From positions 15,824,602 to 15,888,601 of the forward strand of contig OZ020257.1 of the NCBI GenBank assembly GCA_963971285.1: DNA of 64,000 nucleotides, written 5' to 3'. Below are positions 50,029 to 60,932 of the stretch, one piece after another. The DNA is from Astropecten irregularis. Taxonomy: Eukaryota > Echinodermata > Asteroidea > Paxillosida > Astropectinidae. Position 1 is the stretch's first letter. Every line of letters begins with the position of its first letter. The notes beneath the pieces were generated by a model. That model ran no database searches and was not told the DNA's origin. It was given only the letters and a program-made list of their open reading frames with translations. The position numbers and the translations under genes are program-made.

Positions 50029-50306
50029 GCCCAATTTAATAGAATCCCGTTACCCTTTTTTAAGCAAACAATATTCGCTTACGATTGCATATATCTTTTT
50101 TGCTTACTGTAGAGTTTTCTTTCTTGCTACGCTAAGCAAGGACTTAGTGCAGCGTTAGCAGAAAAATGTCAAGGTTATCCTAAAAATTCTTCGCTAACCG
50201 AGTCTTGCTTGCAGATTCCATGAAATAGATTTCAAGCGGAGCTTGCAGTGCCTGTAAGCACACTGACAAAAATAGGCCGTAATGGATTCCATGAAATTGG
50301 GCCCAG
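50029..50306. mobile_element. Palindromic MITE of the GGAATCCGTAAG family, copy 2
   Basis: Inverted relative to 23569-23867. It ends with GTAATGGATTCCATGAAATTGGGC and contains CTAACCGAGTCTTGCTTGC and repeated AGCAA motifs. Non-coding. Confidence 0.6.
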
Positions 50307-50547
50307 GACACATTACAGTTTAATGCCAGGCAGTGTTCTCATGCATGTATGATACATGGGTCTATGATCTAAGTGCACAGTGACTTTCATGTATCAGACT
50401 GCATGCGATATGTACATGTAATTGATATTAATGGACGAGAGCAAATTAACATTAATTAGTCTCCAAGGTCCTCCGAATTAAGCTTTTGTTCAGAGTCTGT
50501 GCTCCTATTTAGTTTCTACAGACTACAAAATGGATGTTGCTTGATGC

Positions 50548-50561
50548 GTTACCAAGGAAAC
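50548..50561 (+). promoter_or_regulatory. RFX X-box-like site upstream of gene D
   Basis: GTTACCAAGGAAAC conforms to the X-box pattern on both half-sites (GTTACC and GGAAAC, two-base spacer). It is about 1.5 kb upstream of the gene D start codon, in a segment alignable to 36,955-37,010. Confidence 0.5.
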
Positions 50562-50580
50562 ACATGTTGTGTGTATTCCC

Positions 50581-50593
50581 GTTGCCTAGAGAC
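50581..50593 (+). promoter_or_regulatory. Second X-box-like site upstream of gene D
   Basis: GTTGCCTAGAGAC is identical to the second site upstream of gene C at 36994-37006. The pair with the site at 50548 is preserved in order and nearly in spacing. Confidence 0.45.
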
Positions 50594-50815
50594 AGTGCTT
50601 TATGCAGTCTGTGTTATACTCTCGTCGGCAATTATGATTGCTTGTATATAAGCAGTGCACTGGTATTACGCACCAATGAAATAATCAGCTTAAATACCGC
50701 CTCGTCAAACAAGAACGGACCTGTACTGGAGTCCTCGTGCAAATTTCCATTAGAATGAATTTTTCAATGCTTTTAACAATTATTTATTCATCTTTTAAAA
50801 TCTAATTGGGTTGCC

Positions 50816-51058
50816 GGGGCCAATTTTACGGCCCTGGCTTAGCACAAAAAATGAGCTAAACACGGATGTTCTGTCTTAATACAAAAAGACAATTAGCTAC
50901 CAAATTTCCATGTGTCACTTGTGATTGTTCTTTGGGTGTTGTTTGCTGACTATGAATATCAAATGGAATTTATAGTATAGTGGTTTGTTTTATTTAGCAC
51001 GACATTTTTTGCTAAGCAATTTTTTGTGTGTGCTTAACAGCTTCATGAAATTAGCCCA
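50816..51058. mobile_element. MITE homologous to 17329-17559
   Basis: It begins GGGGCCAATTTTACGGCCCT and ends AACAGCTTCATGAAATTAGCCC, with the internal block CTATGAATATCAAATGGAAT shared with the gene B copy. Non-coding. Confidence 0.65.
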
Positions 51059-51265
51059 GGTCAGTCTACAGTGCCGAATTGTTTAAATAATCATTTTGTA
51101 CACTCAATAAAAGCACAAGCCCTTGTAACGGTGTGGGTTTTTCTGTGCGTGTATAAAAGAGATGGCAATTAAATCATAATCTCATATATTTTTGTCAACA
51201 ACACGACCAGTTATGTTGATTATACTAATCATAGCAATGCATTGTAAAAGAGTGGAGAAAAAGCT

Positions 51266-51631
51266 TTAAAGGTAGTATCATAATTTGGTTTTTATCAAAG
51301 AAATACAGATTCATGGGCAAAAATACCAAGAGAGATACAGTAACAGTCATCTGTGAAAATGTTAGTCCCACACGGTGCCCACTTTTTGAGAAAATAGTGA
51401 AAAACAGCCACAGTATTTTTTAAGTCTTTTCTCTTTTATTTTTGATCTTTTAAAAGATCAAAAAGATTTTCGGTTGTTGTTTTACTAATTCTGGATAAAT
51501 CCACCATTTCAGGCGGAAATTTGTAACGCTATGTTTTTACCACCGTGACCATCTTCATACCCTGTAAGTTATAGGTAAATCTGTGAACATTTCTGTTTTG
51601 GTTTCTTTCCAAAGTATGATACTACCTTTAA
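51266..51631. mobile_element. Best-preserved TTAA MITE (piggyBac-like)
   Basis: TTAA on each side, left terminus AGGTAGTATCATAATTTGG and right terminus CCAAAGTATGATACTACCT; these are inverted repeats with a single mismatch over 19 bp. The 366-bp span has no open frame of note. TTAA target duplication is the signature of piggyBac-type transposition. I count seven further copies or fragments in this window. Confidence 0.8.
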
Positions 51632-52097
51632 CGCTAGTCTTAATGTACACAAGGAACGCGAGAAGAAGTCATTATAAAAGACACAATGCATATATATAGA
51701 ACGTCTGTCAGATGTACATTTTGTTTTATGTAATTCCAGACAAATACAATATATATCGGCCATAAAAAAATACCTACTTTTACCTAAATAACTTCCTTTT
51801 CATACGATTCATTTATTCACTTTATGTATTATCATTGATATTATTTGTTGTTGAACAATTTTGCACATTATAGGAAAAACTGTATAATTATCTAACAAGT
51901 TTTGGGTATAAAGAACAAATGGAGGAAAGTTATGCAGTTTATGCAGTACACTAAATTAATTAAAAACGTAGGGAGCTTTCAAGCATTTATATAAAAACAC
52001 CTTTTCTGATTCTTTGTTTTATTTATTTATTTATTCATTCATTTATTTCCTTTTTACAAGAATCCAGTACTCAAAGCCCTTGAGTACAGCAAGCATT

Positions 52098-55000
52098 TCA
52101 GTCGACAATAGTCATTGTGTCGACTCTTGAGGAGATGGACCATCCCGGATCCTTGATGTCCTTCACTTTGGTCGACACTTTCCTCTTGGACTTTGACCTT
52201 GCGCAGATGATCTTGAGCAGGTCGAAGAGCAACTCCAATATCTCGCACAATGTCAAGATAGAGAAGCCCATCCACAGGCCTACTTGACCTCCAAGGTCAC
52301 TGACCAGCTCTGGAAGCTGAAGAATGGAAAGTCGACAGTTGAGACAATTCTGCAAGGTCAGGTTCTCTAAAGCTTACACTGTAAGACAATTGCTTTAACT
52401 GGTCATATGCCTTATTCATGGCGCATCCATTTTATCCCCTTCCTTGTATACCCTTTGGGAAAGATAACACCAAATAAGACTTGAAGCTATGCATGGTGGA
52501 AGTACTAAATGTAAGGTAAGTTTGCGGTGACACCATGTACCTGTCACTCTCCTGAGGACGAACAGAGCACACTGTTCTGAACGTCGATATAATACATACG
52601 GTTCTTCTCATAACCACACACTCTCACACAAGAGATTACGTGGTGTCACCGCAAACCTACCTTACCTTTAAGATAACATTCTGAAAAGAACACGGGTACC
52701 AGACTATTTTGAATCCATGCTTCGGTTTGATTGCACTGCTTCGAATGCAGGATGGATGCACCGTGAATAAGGCCTATTGGTCAAGCGTACGTTCACATTA
52801 TAGGATTAATCAATCACTAACTGATTGAGCCTGCTATTATGTATGTACGTATTACGTGATGTATAGGCAGGACAAGTGAATCTGTTTACTTACCCCATAG
52901 TCTGGTACCTGGAAGATGTGCTGATATTGCCGGCTTGACAGGTAAACATTGACCTTTACCAAGTTATTCCTACGGAATCCAATAATAACCATGATGATGA
53001 TGATAAATAATCATTATTGTTCCTCTGCAGTTGAAAGTCTTCATGGGCCACAAGCCGAAATCGCCTGACATAATTCTCAAAATATTCAAACTAGGGAGGT
53101 ATGAACTACACACTCTTTGGAATAGATTTTATCTTGAAATGTCAGGTTTGTTACTTTGGTATATCCACGATGGCCCTGAAAGGACATAGTTACTTACGAT
53201 ATAAAGTTTGGATCGTCATCCATCTCTTGTTCATATTGCTCCCTTGCTTCCTCTAGTGCCGAAGTCACAATATCCTAAACGAATTACCATAGAAACAATT
53301 TGTCCGTTGATGAGGAGGGAATGCGATGGAAACTCAGAAAAGGAAATAAATCAACAAAGCAAAACAAAACAACCAGGGATTAATTTCATAGAGCTGCTTA
53401 AGCACCAAAAACCTTGGTAAATAAAATCAGTATGCCAGCCAAAACTTCTTGTGAATGTTATGCTCAGCAAATAATGGCCGAAGTCAAAAGCAGTATACAT
53501 GACATGGACATTTGGTTGGTAATCCTTTTTGATCAAGGAAGAATTTTCATGCTTAAGCAATTTTTTTTGCTTAAGCAGGTTTACGAAATTTGCTCCCAGG
53601 CAGATAGCCGAAGAACCAGGAGAGAGGGGAGGAGTCAGTGAAAGTTGAGGAGGGAGCAATGCAATCAGGAAAATAGAGTATGGTGGCAAACAAAGCAGGC
53701 CAAAAGGCAGGCAGCTCAGTGGCGCACCCAGGGGGGGGGGGGGGGGGGGGCTAGGGGGCTTGAGCCCCCCCCCCAAGGGGCCCCCCAGAAAAAATGGGGC
53801 AGAGGGAAAGGGAGAGGAGGAGGAGGGGGGGGGATCACAAAATGTTTGTTTGGCGTTTTGTAGGAGAAAAGTTTTCTTTGAGCCCCCCCCCCGCCCGCCC
53901 CCCAGACAAAATCCTGGGTGCGCCGGTGAGGCAGCCCGGAGGGCGGCCGGAGTTGACTTGCGAGGGAGCCAGCCGGCCGGGCCTGCTAGGGAATCACGCC
54001 TGATATACAACTCATGCCACCCTTTATCACCCTGATCCAGTTTGATTTAAATCGAGACAAAACGACTTAACGAAACGACATGTGAAATGTAACAGACATC
54101 TTCAGCTTTGATCTAAATGAAAGTACAAATCTTTATATTTCCAAGCCCACAGCAAAAAAAAAGGAATTTGTTTGTTTATCATTTTCACATCACCTCATAA
54201 GATAGGCTCGGCCACTTTGCGCTGGACACAGTCTCTTCAAACACGATTTCCCTTAAGAGAGTAAACGAATAATGTCAGTTATCAAAACCTGGATCAAAAG
54301 CATCGTTTTCAATTTACTTGAGTGCGTTCTGATACATTTTTCCCTGCAAATTGCAGACATCAAGTTGAAAGTTCAATTGGACAGGGTGTTTTGATTTGTT
54401 TCAAACTTCTCAGTCAACATTTTGTTTGTTTGTTTGTTGGGGTATTGGGATGTTTGTTTCATTTTCTTTTGGTATTTTTTTTGGTGGGGGGGGGGGGGGG
54501 TTGGCTTGGCATTTTCTTGATAAATGTTCAAATGGTCTTTTCACCTCAATCTTTACGGTCACGAGCTTAAAACTTGAAAACAACAACTTTTAGACTAGAA
54601 TAATTTCCCCTTTTTCTGTATTTCTTTGGGAACCTTCAAACTCGCACGAACGATTACCTCAATCTTGTGACCTATTTTGCCGTCAAGAGGAATGTCATTA
54701 TGTGTTTGTTTCTTTCTCCAGCTACACTGGGCATCGCCGTATTGAAACCTATTCCCTCATTTGTACCTTTTAAAGACATATTTTTTTAACGCCAGCAAAC
54801 TCGTAATATGAATAAAAGTCTCTGTGTGTGTGTTATGTGTATTACATGAGCACGGCGTACTTTTCATAGGCAAGACAGCCATTAATTGTGGTTTATTCAG
54901 TCTTATATCTGGACCAATGGGAGACTGGCTAGGAGAAAGGTCGACCAATGGCAGCTCTTTCATCATTTGAAAACGAGTATTCCAAGTTCGTTCTCTGTTA

Positions 55001-58000
55001 TTTTGATGGACAGTGCTACTGAGGGATTCTGCCTTCACTGATGTCTTACCTACACGGAAGCATACAGCCGTTGCGGCAATTGAGTAAGCCTATGGCCCCA
55101 TCGCATAGGATGTGCTCCACACATTCACCTGCAAATTAGAATTGTGAAATTATCAATACTTTGTTTTAGCATTCAATTCAATTCACTGGATATGCTATAA
55201 TCATTTGCCATTACGTCACCGGGATAGTCCCCGTCCAAAACGACAAGGAAAATAAAGGGAAGTGACTGAATTACATGAATCGTGTCCTTTTTTGATTCGC
55301 GAAGATTTTGTTCATCTTTCGCAAACATTATGGCTTTTAAGGTTATCGTGAGAGGTATTGGAAGATTTTACCAACGGAGGCATCTTCGCTTAAAGGTACT
55401 ATCATACTTTGGTTGCATACCAAAATAGAATCTTTAATTCAAAAGGTAAGGGAATTAACTTTGTGTAGCGTTGGTGGAAAAGCAAGGCGAATACATCTCA
55501 GTGAATCTGTAGCGGCGATCAGCGCAGCCACATGCATCAAGGATTGCTTCAAACACACAGCTTTTCTCGCACGCCTGCATAAGGAGAAAAAAAACAAATG
55601 AACGAAATTCAGCTTCGATATAATGTGATAAATTATTAGGAGTATCACGTATAGGACTGAATTAGATCTATCGCAAACATTATCGCCAAGTGCCAGTTCG
55701 AAAGTTCGTCGTTTGTAAAACCTACCCGATGCTTTCTTGGGAGATGTTAAACACTTCCAAATATTAAATTTTGAGCATAATGCAGTCTAAAAGTACATGA
55801 TTAGTAAGAGTGCTCCTTGTTTCAAAATCAAAATGACTAATGGTTGTGCTTTTTCTTAAAACGAAAAATTGGTACAACCGATCTTATTTTTCGTCGAATG
55901 AGGGCGCCCCTTGCATTATTGGACACAAGTCAGGTAAAAACAAAATCTTGTGAATACGCATGTAACAGAGTTTATTTATCAATAATAGGTTGAAATCGGA
56001 CTCAACATTCCATTTAAAGAAAGAACTATGTAATACTATTCGTATGTTTTTTTTTTCATTTTGGTTTGGAAAGGTCACATAAGAGTGACGCCCACACAAA
56101 CAGAGCGCCCTCACGAGGTAACCGAAAGAGTGTTTGTGGCCACAGCTATAGGGAGAGAGGACGAATGCGAATGGATTTGGAAGAAGGTTAACGCCAACCC
56201 AACGGCATAACATACCGTCCACCATTACTGCGGTGTCCCCGAACGCCTTTTGTGCCCACTGAGTGGCAACAAAGGAATTTCCACTCCGCCGCATAACTCT
56301 ATACTGCAGGGTGTATGTCCCCTGATACACCGCAGGGCCAATTACATGAATTGCAAGACGGATTCGAGTATTACACACAAAAGGCAGACGGAGACACCGC
56401 AGTAATGGCGGATGGTATTTCGTGCCGTCGGATTGGTGTATCATGGTCGACACTCACCGATAGACTGTAATTCACGTCGGTATAGAAATCACTGAAGACT
56501 GTAGCCTTTTCATTCTTGCAAGTCGTATAAGGATGACCGAGACGGTCAATTACAACCTAAAAAACAAGAATAATCCTTACCAGGGACTGGTATTTTTAAT
56601 TCTTAAAATGCTATGGGTCAAATTCACCAAACGCCGCATGAAATGTTTGACAACATGCAGCTTCGAAGGAATAATCATAGAATTTGAACAGAATCTGCGT
56701 ATGGGAATAAACAACACTTCACAAGCGGCATACAAAAAGTTTTTGTTTGTTTGAACCAGTTTTTATAAAAAAAAATTTAAGAATAAGAAAATTAAGCAAT
56801 TTGGAATTTCTTTTTAGAAGAAACATTATTTTGTTTTACCATGCATGTTTAGCTTTTACTTTTGCTTTTTGTTTACAGACATTGTGTTGTGTATTTTTTT
56901 TTATTCTCGTTCTTGCTTGTTCTCGTATAAAGATTCCTATTTCGTTTTACAATGAAAATAATGAAATTTATTATAGATTTGTTGAAAGTTTATTCTTCTT
57001 TTGATAACAAAAAACATGTATAGTTAATCGCAGTTTGTAAGTACATTTGCAAAAGGGCTATGACCAACTTGGTAATGTCACTTAAATACTTGCTTTCTCA
57101 AAAGCTTGCGTAAGTAAGTCATCGCCAAATAACCTTTAAACAATTAAATGGAATTAAGCCAGAACCTTTTAACGGTTAGTTTTAAGGTGGCTTTCCGGAA
57201 TGAAGTAGATCAATACAGCAAGATCCATTAGGGAACGATCAATAAACGTGAGCTTCCGGTAAAGATATCGCCATGCAGATTTGGACTGTTGCGAGGTTTT
57301 TGTTTAAGCGCCAACTAATTAAAGTCATTTGTAAATTTGCTTTTCGATTCACAAAAATTGAATTTTGAGAATCTTGCTGCCGGCTATGGAAGGAGGATAG
57401 ACTGTAGCAATTGATGTATTATTTTATTAAGACCTTCAGTTGGTGGTGTGCAAACAATCTTAGGGAACGAAGAATTAAAAACTAGAAGAATGATATCGAT
57501 TTTGTTATACCTTTGAAAGGTTCATGATAACATTCAAAAGGACAGTAGAACTCAGACTCGGACTTGGATTTTGGTGACAGGATTGTTCAAACAAAATGTT
57601 CATTCAAACATGGCCAACGTGCCTTTTCAAACGGTTAAACAGTACTGTTGATCAGTTATTGCTCCTATACACTGTGGGCAAATTTTCAACAAGCAGTGCT
57701 TCGTGCATGTGTTTTAGTTGGTAAATTTATCGGGTAGGCGTTAGGTGTAAGGTGTTTGGGTGTTGGGTGTTTGATGCTGGGTATTGGGTGCTGAGTGTTG
57801 GGTGTTGGGTGTTGGGTGTTGGGTGTTGGGTGTTGGGTGTTGGGTGTTGGGTGTTGGGTGTTGAGTGTTGGGTGTTGTGTGTTGGGTGTTGGGTGCTGAG
57901 TGTTTGGTGTTTGGTGTTGGGTGTTGGGTGCTGGGTGCTGGGTGTTGGGTGTTGGGTGTTGGGTGTTGGGTGTTGGGTGCTGGGTGTTGGGTGTTGGGTG

Positions 58001-60258
58001 TTGGGTGCTGGGTGCTGGGTGTTGGGTGTTGGGTGTTGGGTGTTGGGTGTTGGGTGTTGGGTGTTGGGTGTTGGGTGTTGGGTGTTGGGTGCTGGGTGCT
58101 GGGCAAATACGGCCCTCTGAATATTGTAATGAGGCTTGTATGGTCACGGAAGGAGGTCCTAATAATATTACTATACCTTGTTCAGTGAGATTGACGTCTC
58201 GAAGCCCGGACTCACGATGACGCCGTGATCCTCCGGAAAAGGCATCTGATTCTGGTCGGCTATGTAGACTTTCATTCCAGCCGCATCCTGAAGCTCAGGT
58301 GTATAGTCGTACTGCTCTATATCGAAGTGCATGGTCAGTCCTGGAGTGGTTTTAAAATGATAATGATGGACATACTGATACCAAAGCCTAAACAGCAACC
58401 CAAGAAAGGAGCCCGTTTGTCCACGAAACCTGGGCACAAAAGCATAGTACACTTACCGTATTCCTTCCCAGAGATTGATGTCATCTTAGGATCTTCGCTA
58501 TCAAAGTTAAACGTGTAACAGTTGCCGTGCAAATAATTGTAGAAATGTGTGAAGTTGCTGTGAAATAAAAATTGCCACAAAATGAAGCATTACCAAAAGA
58601 AGGATCGTTCAACTAATATAACAACATATCTATATTTCCATATACGTATTAGAGATATCTTGAAAGTGATTTAATTTTCATGAATCATAACGTAAATGTC
58701 TAGTGCTATTTGTCAATTATATTACCCTTTATCTTTCTGATATTATATCACTCCCATGAGTCATAACCGTCCCATTTTCCCAAGAGGTATTTTGCCCTGG
58801 AAGTTAGTTATTTATTATTATTATGGTGGGTATATGGAGTGCGTGTGTCTTGTTCAAGGACACAAGCAGTCTGATGCCCATATCGTTTTGAAACTCGATA
58901 GTCGGCGACACTGTACCTGGCTACAAGATCTGAATCTCGTTGCACCAGACTACCGGGTCCGTTGTATGAGACAGGAATTCGTGGTCTGGCAAACCCACCT
59001 TGGTGCACAAGGATAGCCATTGAACGTGCAGGAAAGCATCATGGTCGACAATAGGTGGCCATATTGGGTCCGGTTTCCGTACGTCAAGTTCGACAGAATG
59101 TCGAGAGACTGCTGTGCGATGCCGACACTTGGTGGCTGCTCTGTGAAATCCAATTCCTCCCAGTCTTGGTAAACGTCCTATAAGGGGGAGGATAGACGGA
59201 AAACATAGAGGCTTATTTATTGAGATGGAAATAAAGGTCAGAGGTTATGCTAGGAGTCCACTGGGCCGGCGCCAGTTGGTGCCAGTTCGCGCCAATGCAA
59301 TTTGCTGTGGCGCCTAGTGTCGCCAATAAGGTGCCTAGTGGCGTGAATTTGGCGGCAAGAAAATTTCAAATTTTTTGAAATTTTCGTCGCGCCACTTTTA
59401 TCGAGCAACCAGCGCGAAGTGTCCATCAAGTGGCACCAAATAGCGCAAACAATCCGCCTATTGGAATCCACTGGAATGTAATGGCGCGCGCCAAGTTGCG
59501 CCTCTACGCGCCAATCACATAATCTTTGGCGCGAACTGGCACCAACTGGCGCCGACCCAGTGGACTCCTAGCATAACATTGGCCTGCTGCACTTGCAGGA
59601 CTGATCTGTCCGTCTATCGGGCTGTCTACGCAGCAGATTAGGTGCAGGAAGTATTACTTACATGGTGTACATTAGCAAATTAGTTGTGAAATGAAAATCT
59701 GAATGTTGCTTTTTTAGCACTCAATTCCAACTCTTGAGCACGAATATTTTACCACTGCCCTTTTCCCCTTGGGGATATTTCGGTTCCTGGTCCCAAGACT
59801 GATTTCCTTCCTAGGCCATGTAATCCCTCTAAGTATTCACCTTCCCGTAAAACCTGTGACATTGTGGCCAAATCCTATATAGGAATGAGAACCGAAAATA
59901 CCTCAGTTACATAATGACGAAGCAGATTTTTGAGTTTGGCTGTGTCTCCGTCCAATGCAGACCAGCGTACACTGTTCAAGTTGCAGACGGTAACAGCAGG
60001 GAAAATTGCCGATGCTTCGAACCCAAGACCCACGTTCACCGCCACATCGTACTGAAGGTAATGTTTGCCTAGCATGAAGCCCTGCCAGCCGAACATGAAG
60101 AGACCGCCGAAGAAGAGACAGGCCCAGGCCAGCCGGCGCTGGGTGTTGGCAGCCCGTCGGATGTTGGGGATACCGTGGGCTCCGATGTTCGCCATGACGG
60201 TGGAGAATACCTCCGTGGTGGTATCCGATGCACCATCCTTGGTTTGCATGGTAGTCAT
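52098..60258 (-). CDS. DEG/ENaC family cation channel subunit, gene E (11 exons, complete)
   Basis: Exons in coding order: 60258-59902, 59177-58999, 58557-58457, 58340-58177, 56556-56458, 55574-55460, 55128-55050 region (79 bp ending at 55050), 54251-54194, 53274-53198, 52969-52894, 52316-52098; about 507 aa. The first exon could instead stop at 59911 (same phase). HG is at residues 28-29 and TM1 at about 44-63, followed by FPAVTVCNLN without an intron, as in gene A. Other motifs are NFTHFYNYLHGNCYTFN, MPFPEDHGVIVSPGFET and ACEKSCVFE. TM2 reads GLWMGFSILTLCEILELL, with GFS at the filter position, and a long basic tail (ARSKSKRK). The knuckle exon has five cysteines instead of the four in the others. 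The donor after exon 55574-55460 (AAAGTTAAT) is weak. It is the most divergent of the five. Confidence 0.85.
52409..52772. mobile_element. CCTTATTCA MITE, copy 2, with a nested palindrome
   Basis: The ends match 14217-14381. About 190 bp in the middle (about 52,480-52,672) form a second palindrome with arms AAGGTAAGTTTGCGGTGACA and TGTCACCGCAAACCTACCTT. It is therefore an element inside an element. A fragment related to the nested one lies at about 11,652-11,712. Confidence 0.6.
53376..53599. mobile_element. MITE of the GCTTAAGCA family, copy 2
   Basis: It begins GGGATTAATTTCATAGAGCT and ends TTTACGAAATTTGCTCCC, sharing AGTATGCCAGCC, GTTATGCTCAGCAAA and ATGCTTAAGCAA with the copy at 21771-22060. 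It lies in the gene E intron between exons 54251-54194 and 53274-53198. Confidence 0.65.
53717..53928. mobile_element. hAT-like element with CAGTGGCGCACCC ends in gene E
   Basis: CAGTGGCGCACCCAGG and the inverse CCTGGGTGCGCCGGTG are the termini (two mismatches). The flanking octamers AGGCAGCT and AGGCAGCC agree at 7 of 8 positions, a hAT-type target duplication. The interior is runs of G and C. The 219-codon minus-strand open frame across it is an artefact of composition. Confidence 0.7.
55390..55438. mobile_element. Short deletion derivative of the TTAA MITE
   Basis: TTAA followed by AGGTACTATCATACTTTGG and, about 25 bp later, AAAATAGAATCTTTAA. Both ends are kept but the body is lost. It lies about 20 bp downstream of the weak donor of the gene E exon 55574-55460. 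Confidence 0.6.
57745..58103. repeat. GGGTGTT heptamer array
   Basis: About 50 head-to-tail copies of GGGTGTT with GGGTGCT variants. The heptamer resembles but is not the TTAGGG telomere repeat. Regular GGG runs with 4-base loops on the plus strand make G-quadruplex formation likely. It lies in the gene E intron between exons 58340-58177 and 56556-56458; the primary transcript carries the C-rich strand. Confidence 0.9.
59244..59577. mobile_element. Long near-perfect palindromic MITE in gene E
   Basis: GTTATGCTAGGAGTCCACTG and the inverse CAGTGGACTCCTAGCATAAC are the ends, and the match continues through GGCGCCAGTTGGTGCCAGTT for about 50 bp. The centre is rich in GGCGC motifs. It lies in the intron between the first two exons of gene E. 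Confidence 0.7.
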
Positions 60259-60932
60259 CGATGGATAGCGCGCATAGACTCAAGCAATTGGATATACTCG
60301 AGGGCCTGAAAAGTTGGAAGCGAGGCAATCGAACTAAACCAAACGCTAGTGAACGTTATAATAAAAAAAAACTCTATAATTACGTAACAATGACGTCACT
60401 ATGAATCTGTCCATAATTTATACACGATTTCTGAGATTAAATTTATTATTCTTTAGGGACTTTTTGCACACTGTAGTCAGAAAAGCACCTAATTTTTCTT
60501 TGAATGCATGGCACTCGTGGAGGCAATAACCGAACATGATTAAAATTAGAAATAACACTCACTTAATTCAGAGTTTCAAAGCAACTTGGCGAAATGAAGA
60601 CAACAAAAAGTTTAAGAAAACAATACGACGAAAGGGAAGGGGCGAAATAAGACAATAAAAAGGGAAACAAAAGAAAATATCAATTGAATAAAACAGCGAA
60701 TTGATATAAAACTCACATATGTTTTCTTCGGCTCAGTCCCTTATAGGCTAGGTATGCTTCGGGGCACTAACTGCATATTATATCAATGAGCATGATCAAG
60801 TTATTTATATACTGAACTGGATTAGACTTGCGCAGTCGCTCCACTAGGAAGCATCCCTGTCCCATTTTAATTTTTAATAAGTAAGTGTCGGGCGAGATTG
60901 TGACTGACCGTCAGCCGATGACGTGTTTGACG

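Larger units (their letters stand above)
49031..52097. other. Intergenic region between gene D and gene E
   Basis: No supportable exon in 3 kb. It contains two X-box-like sites (50548, 50581) and MITE copies at 50029-50306, 50816-51058 and 51266-51631. The element insertions may account for much of the larger distance between the X-boxes and the start codon than in gene C. Confidence 0.6.

Noticed and set aside
53351..54010. 219-codon minus-strand frame rich in Pro/Ser/Leu
   Set aside because: It crosses a GCTTAAGCA MITE and the G/C-run hAT-like element inside an intron of gene E; the composition explains it.
55884..56453. 189-codon minus-strand frame between gene E exons
   Set aside because: No domain pattern and no splice sites linking it to the gene E phases; it lies in the intron between exons 56556-56458 and 55574-55460.
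57745..58103. Interstitial telomere
   Set aside because: The unit is a GGGTGTT heptamer, not TTAGGG or another standard telomere repeat.
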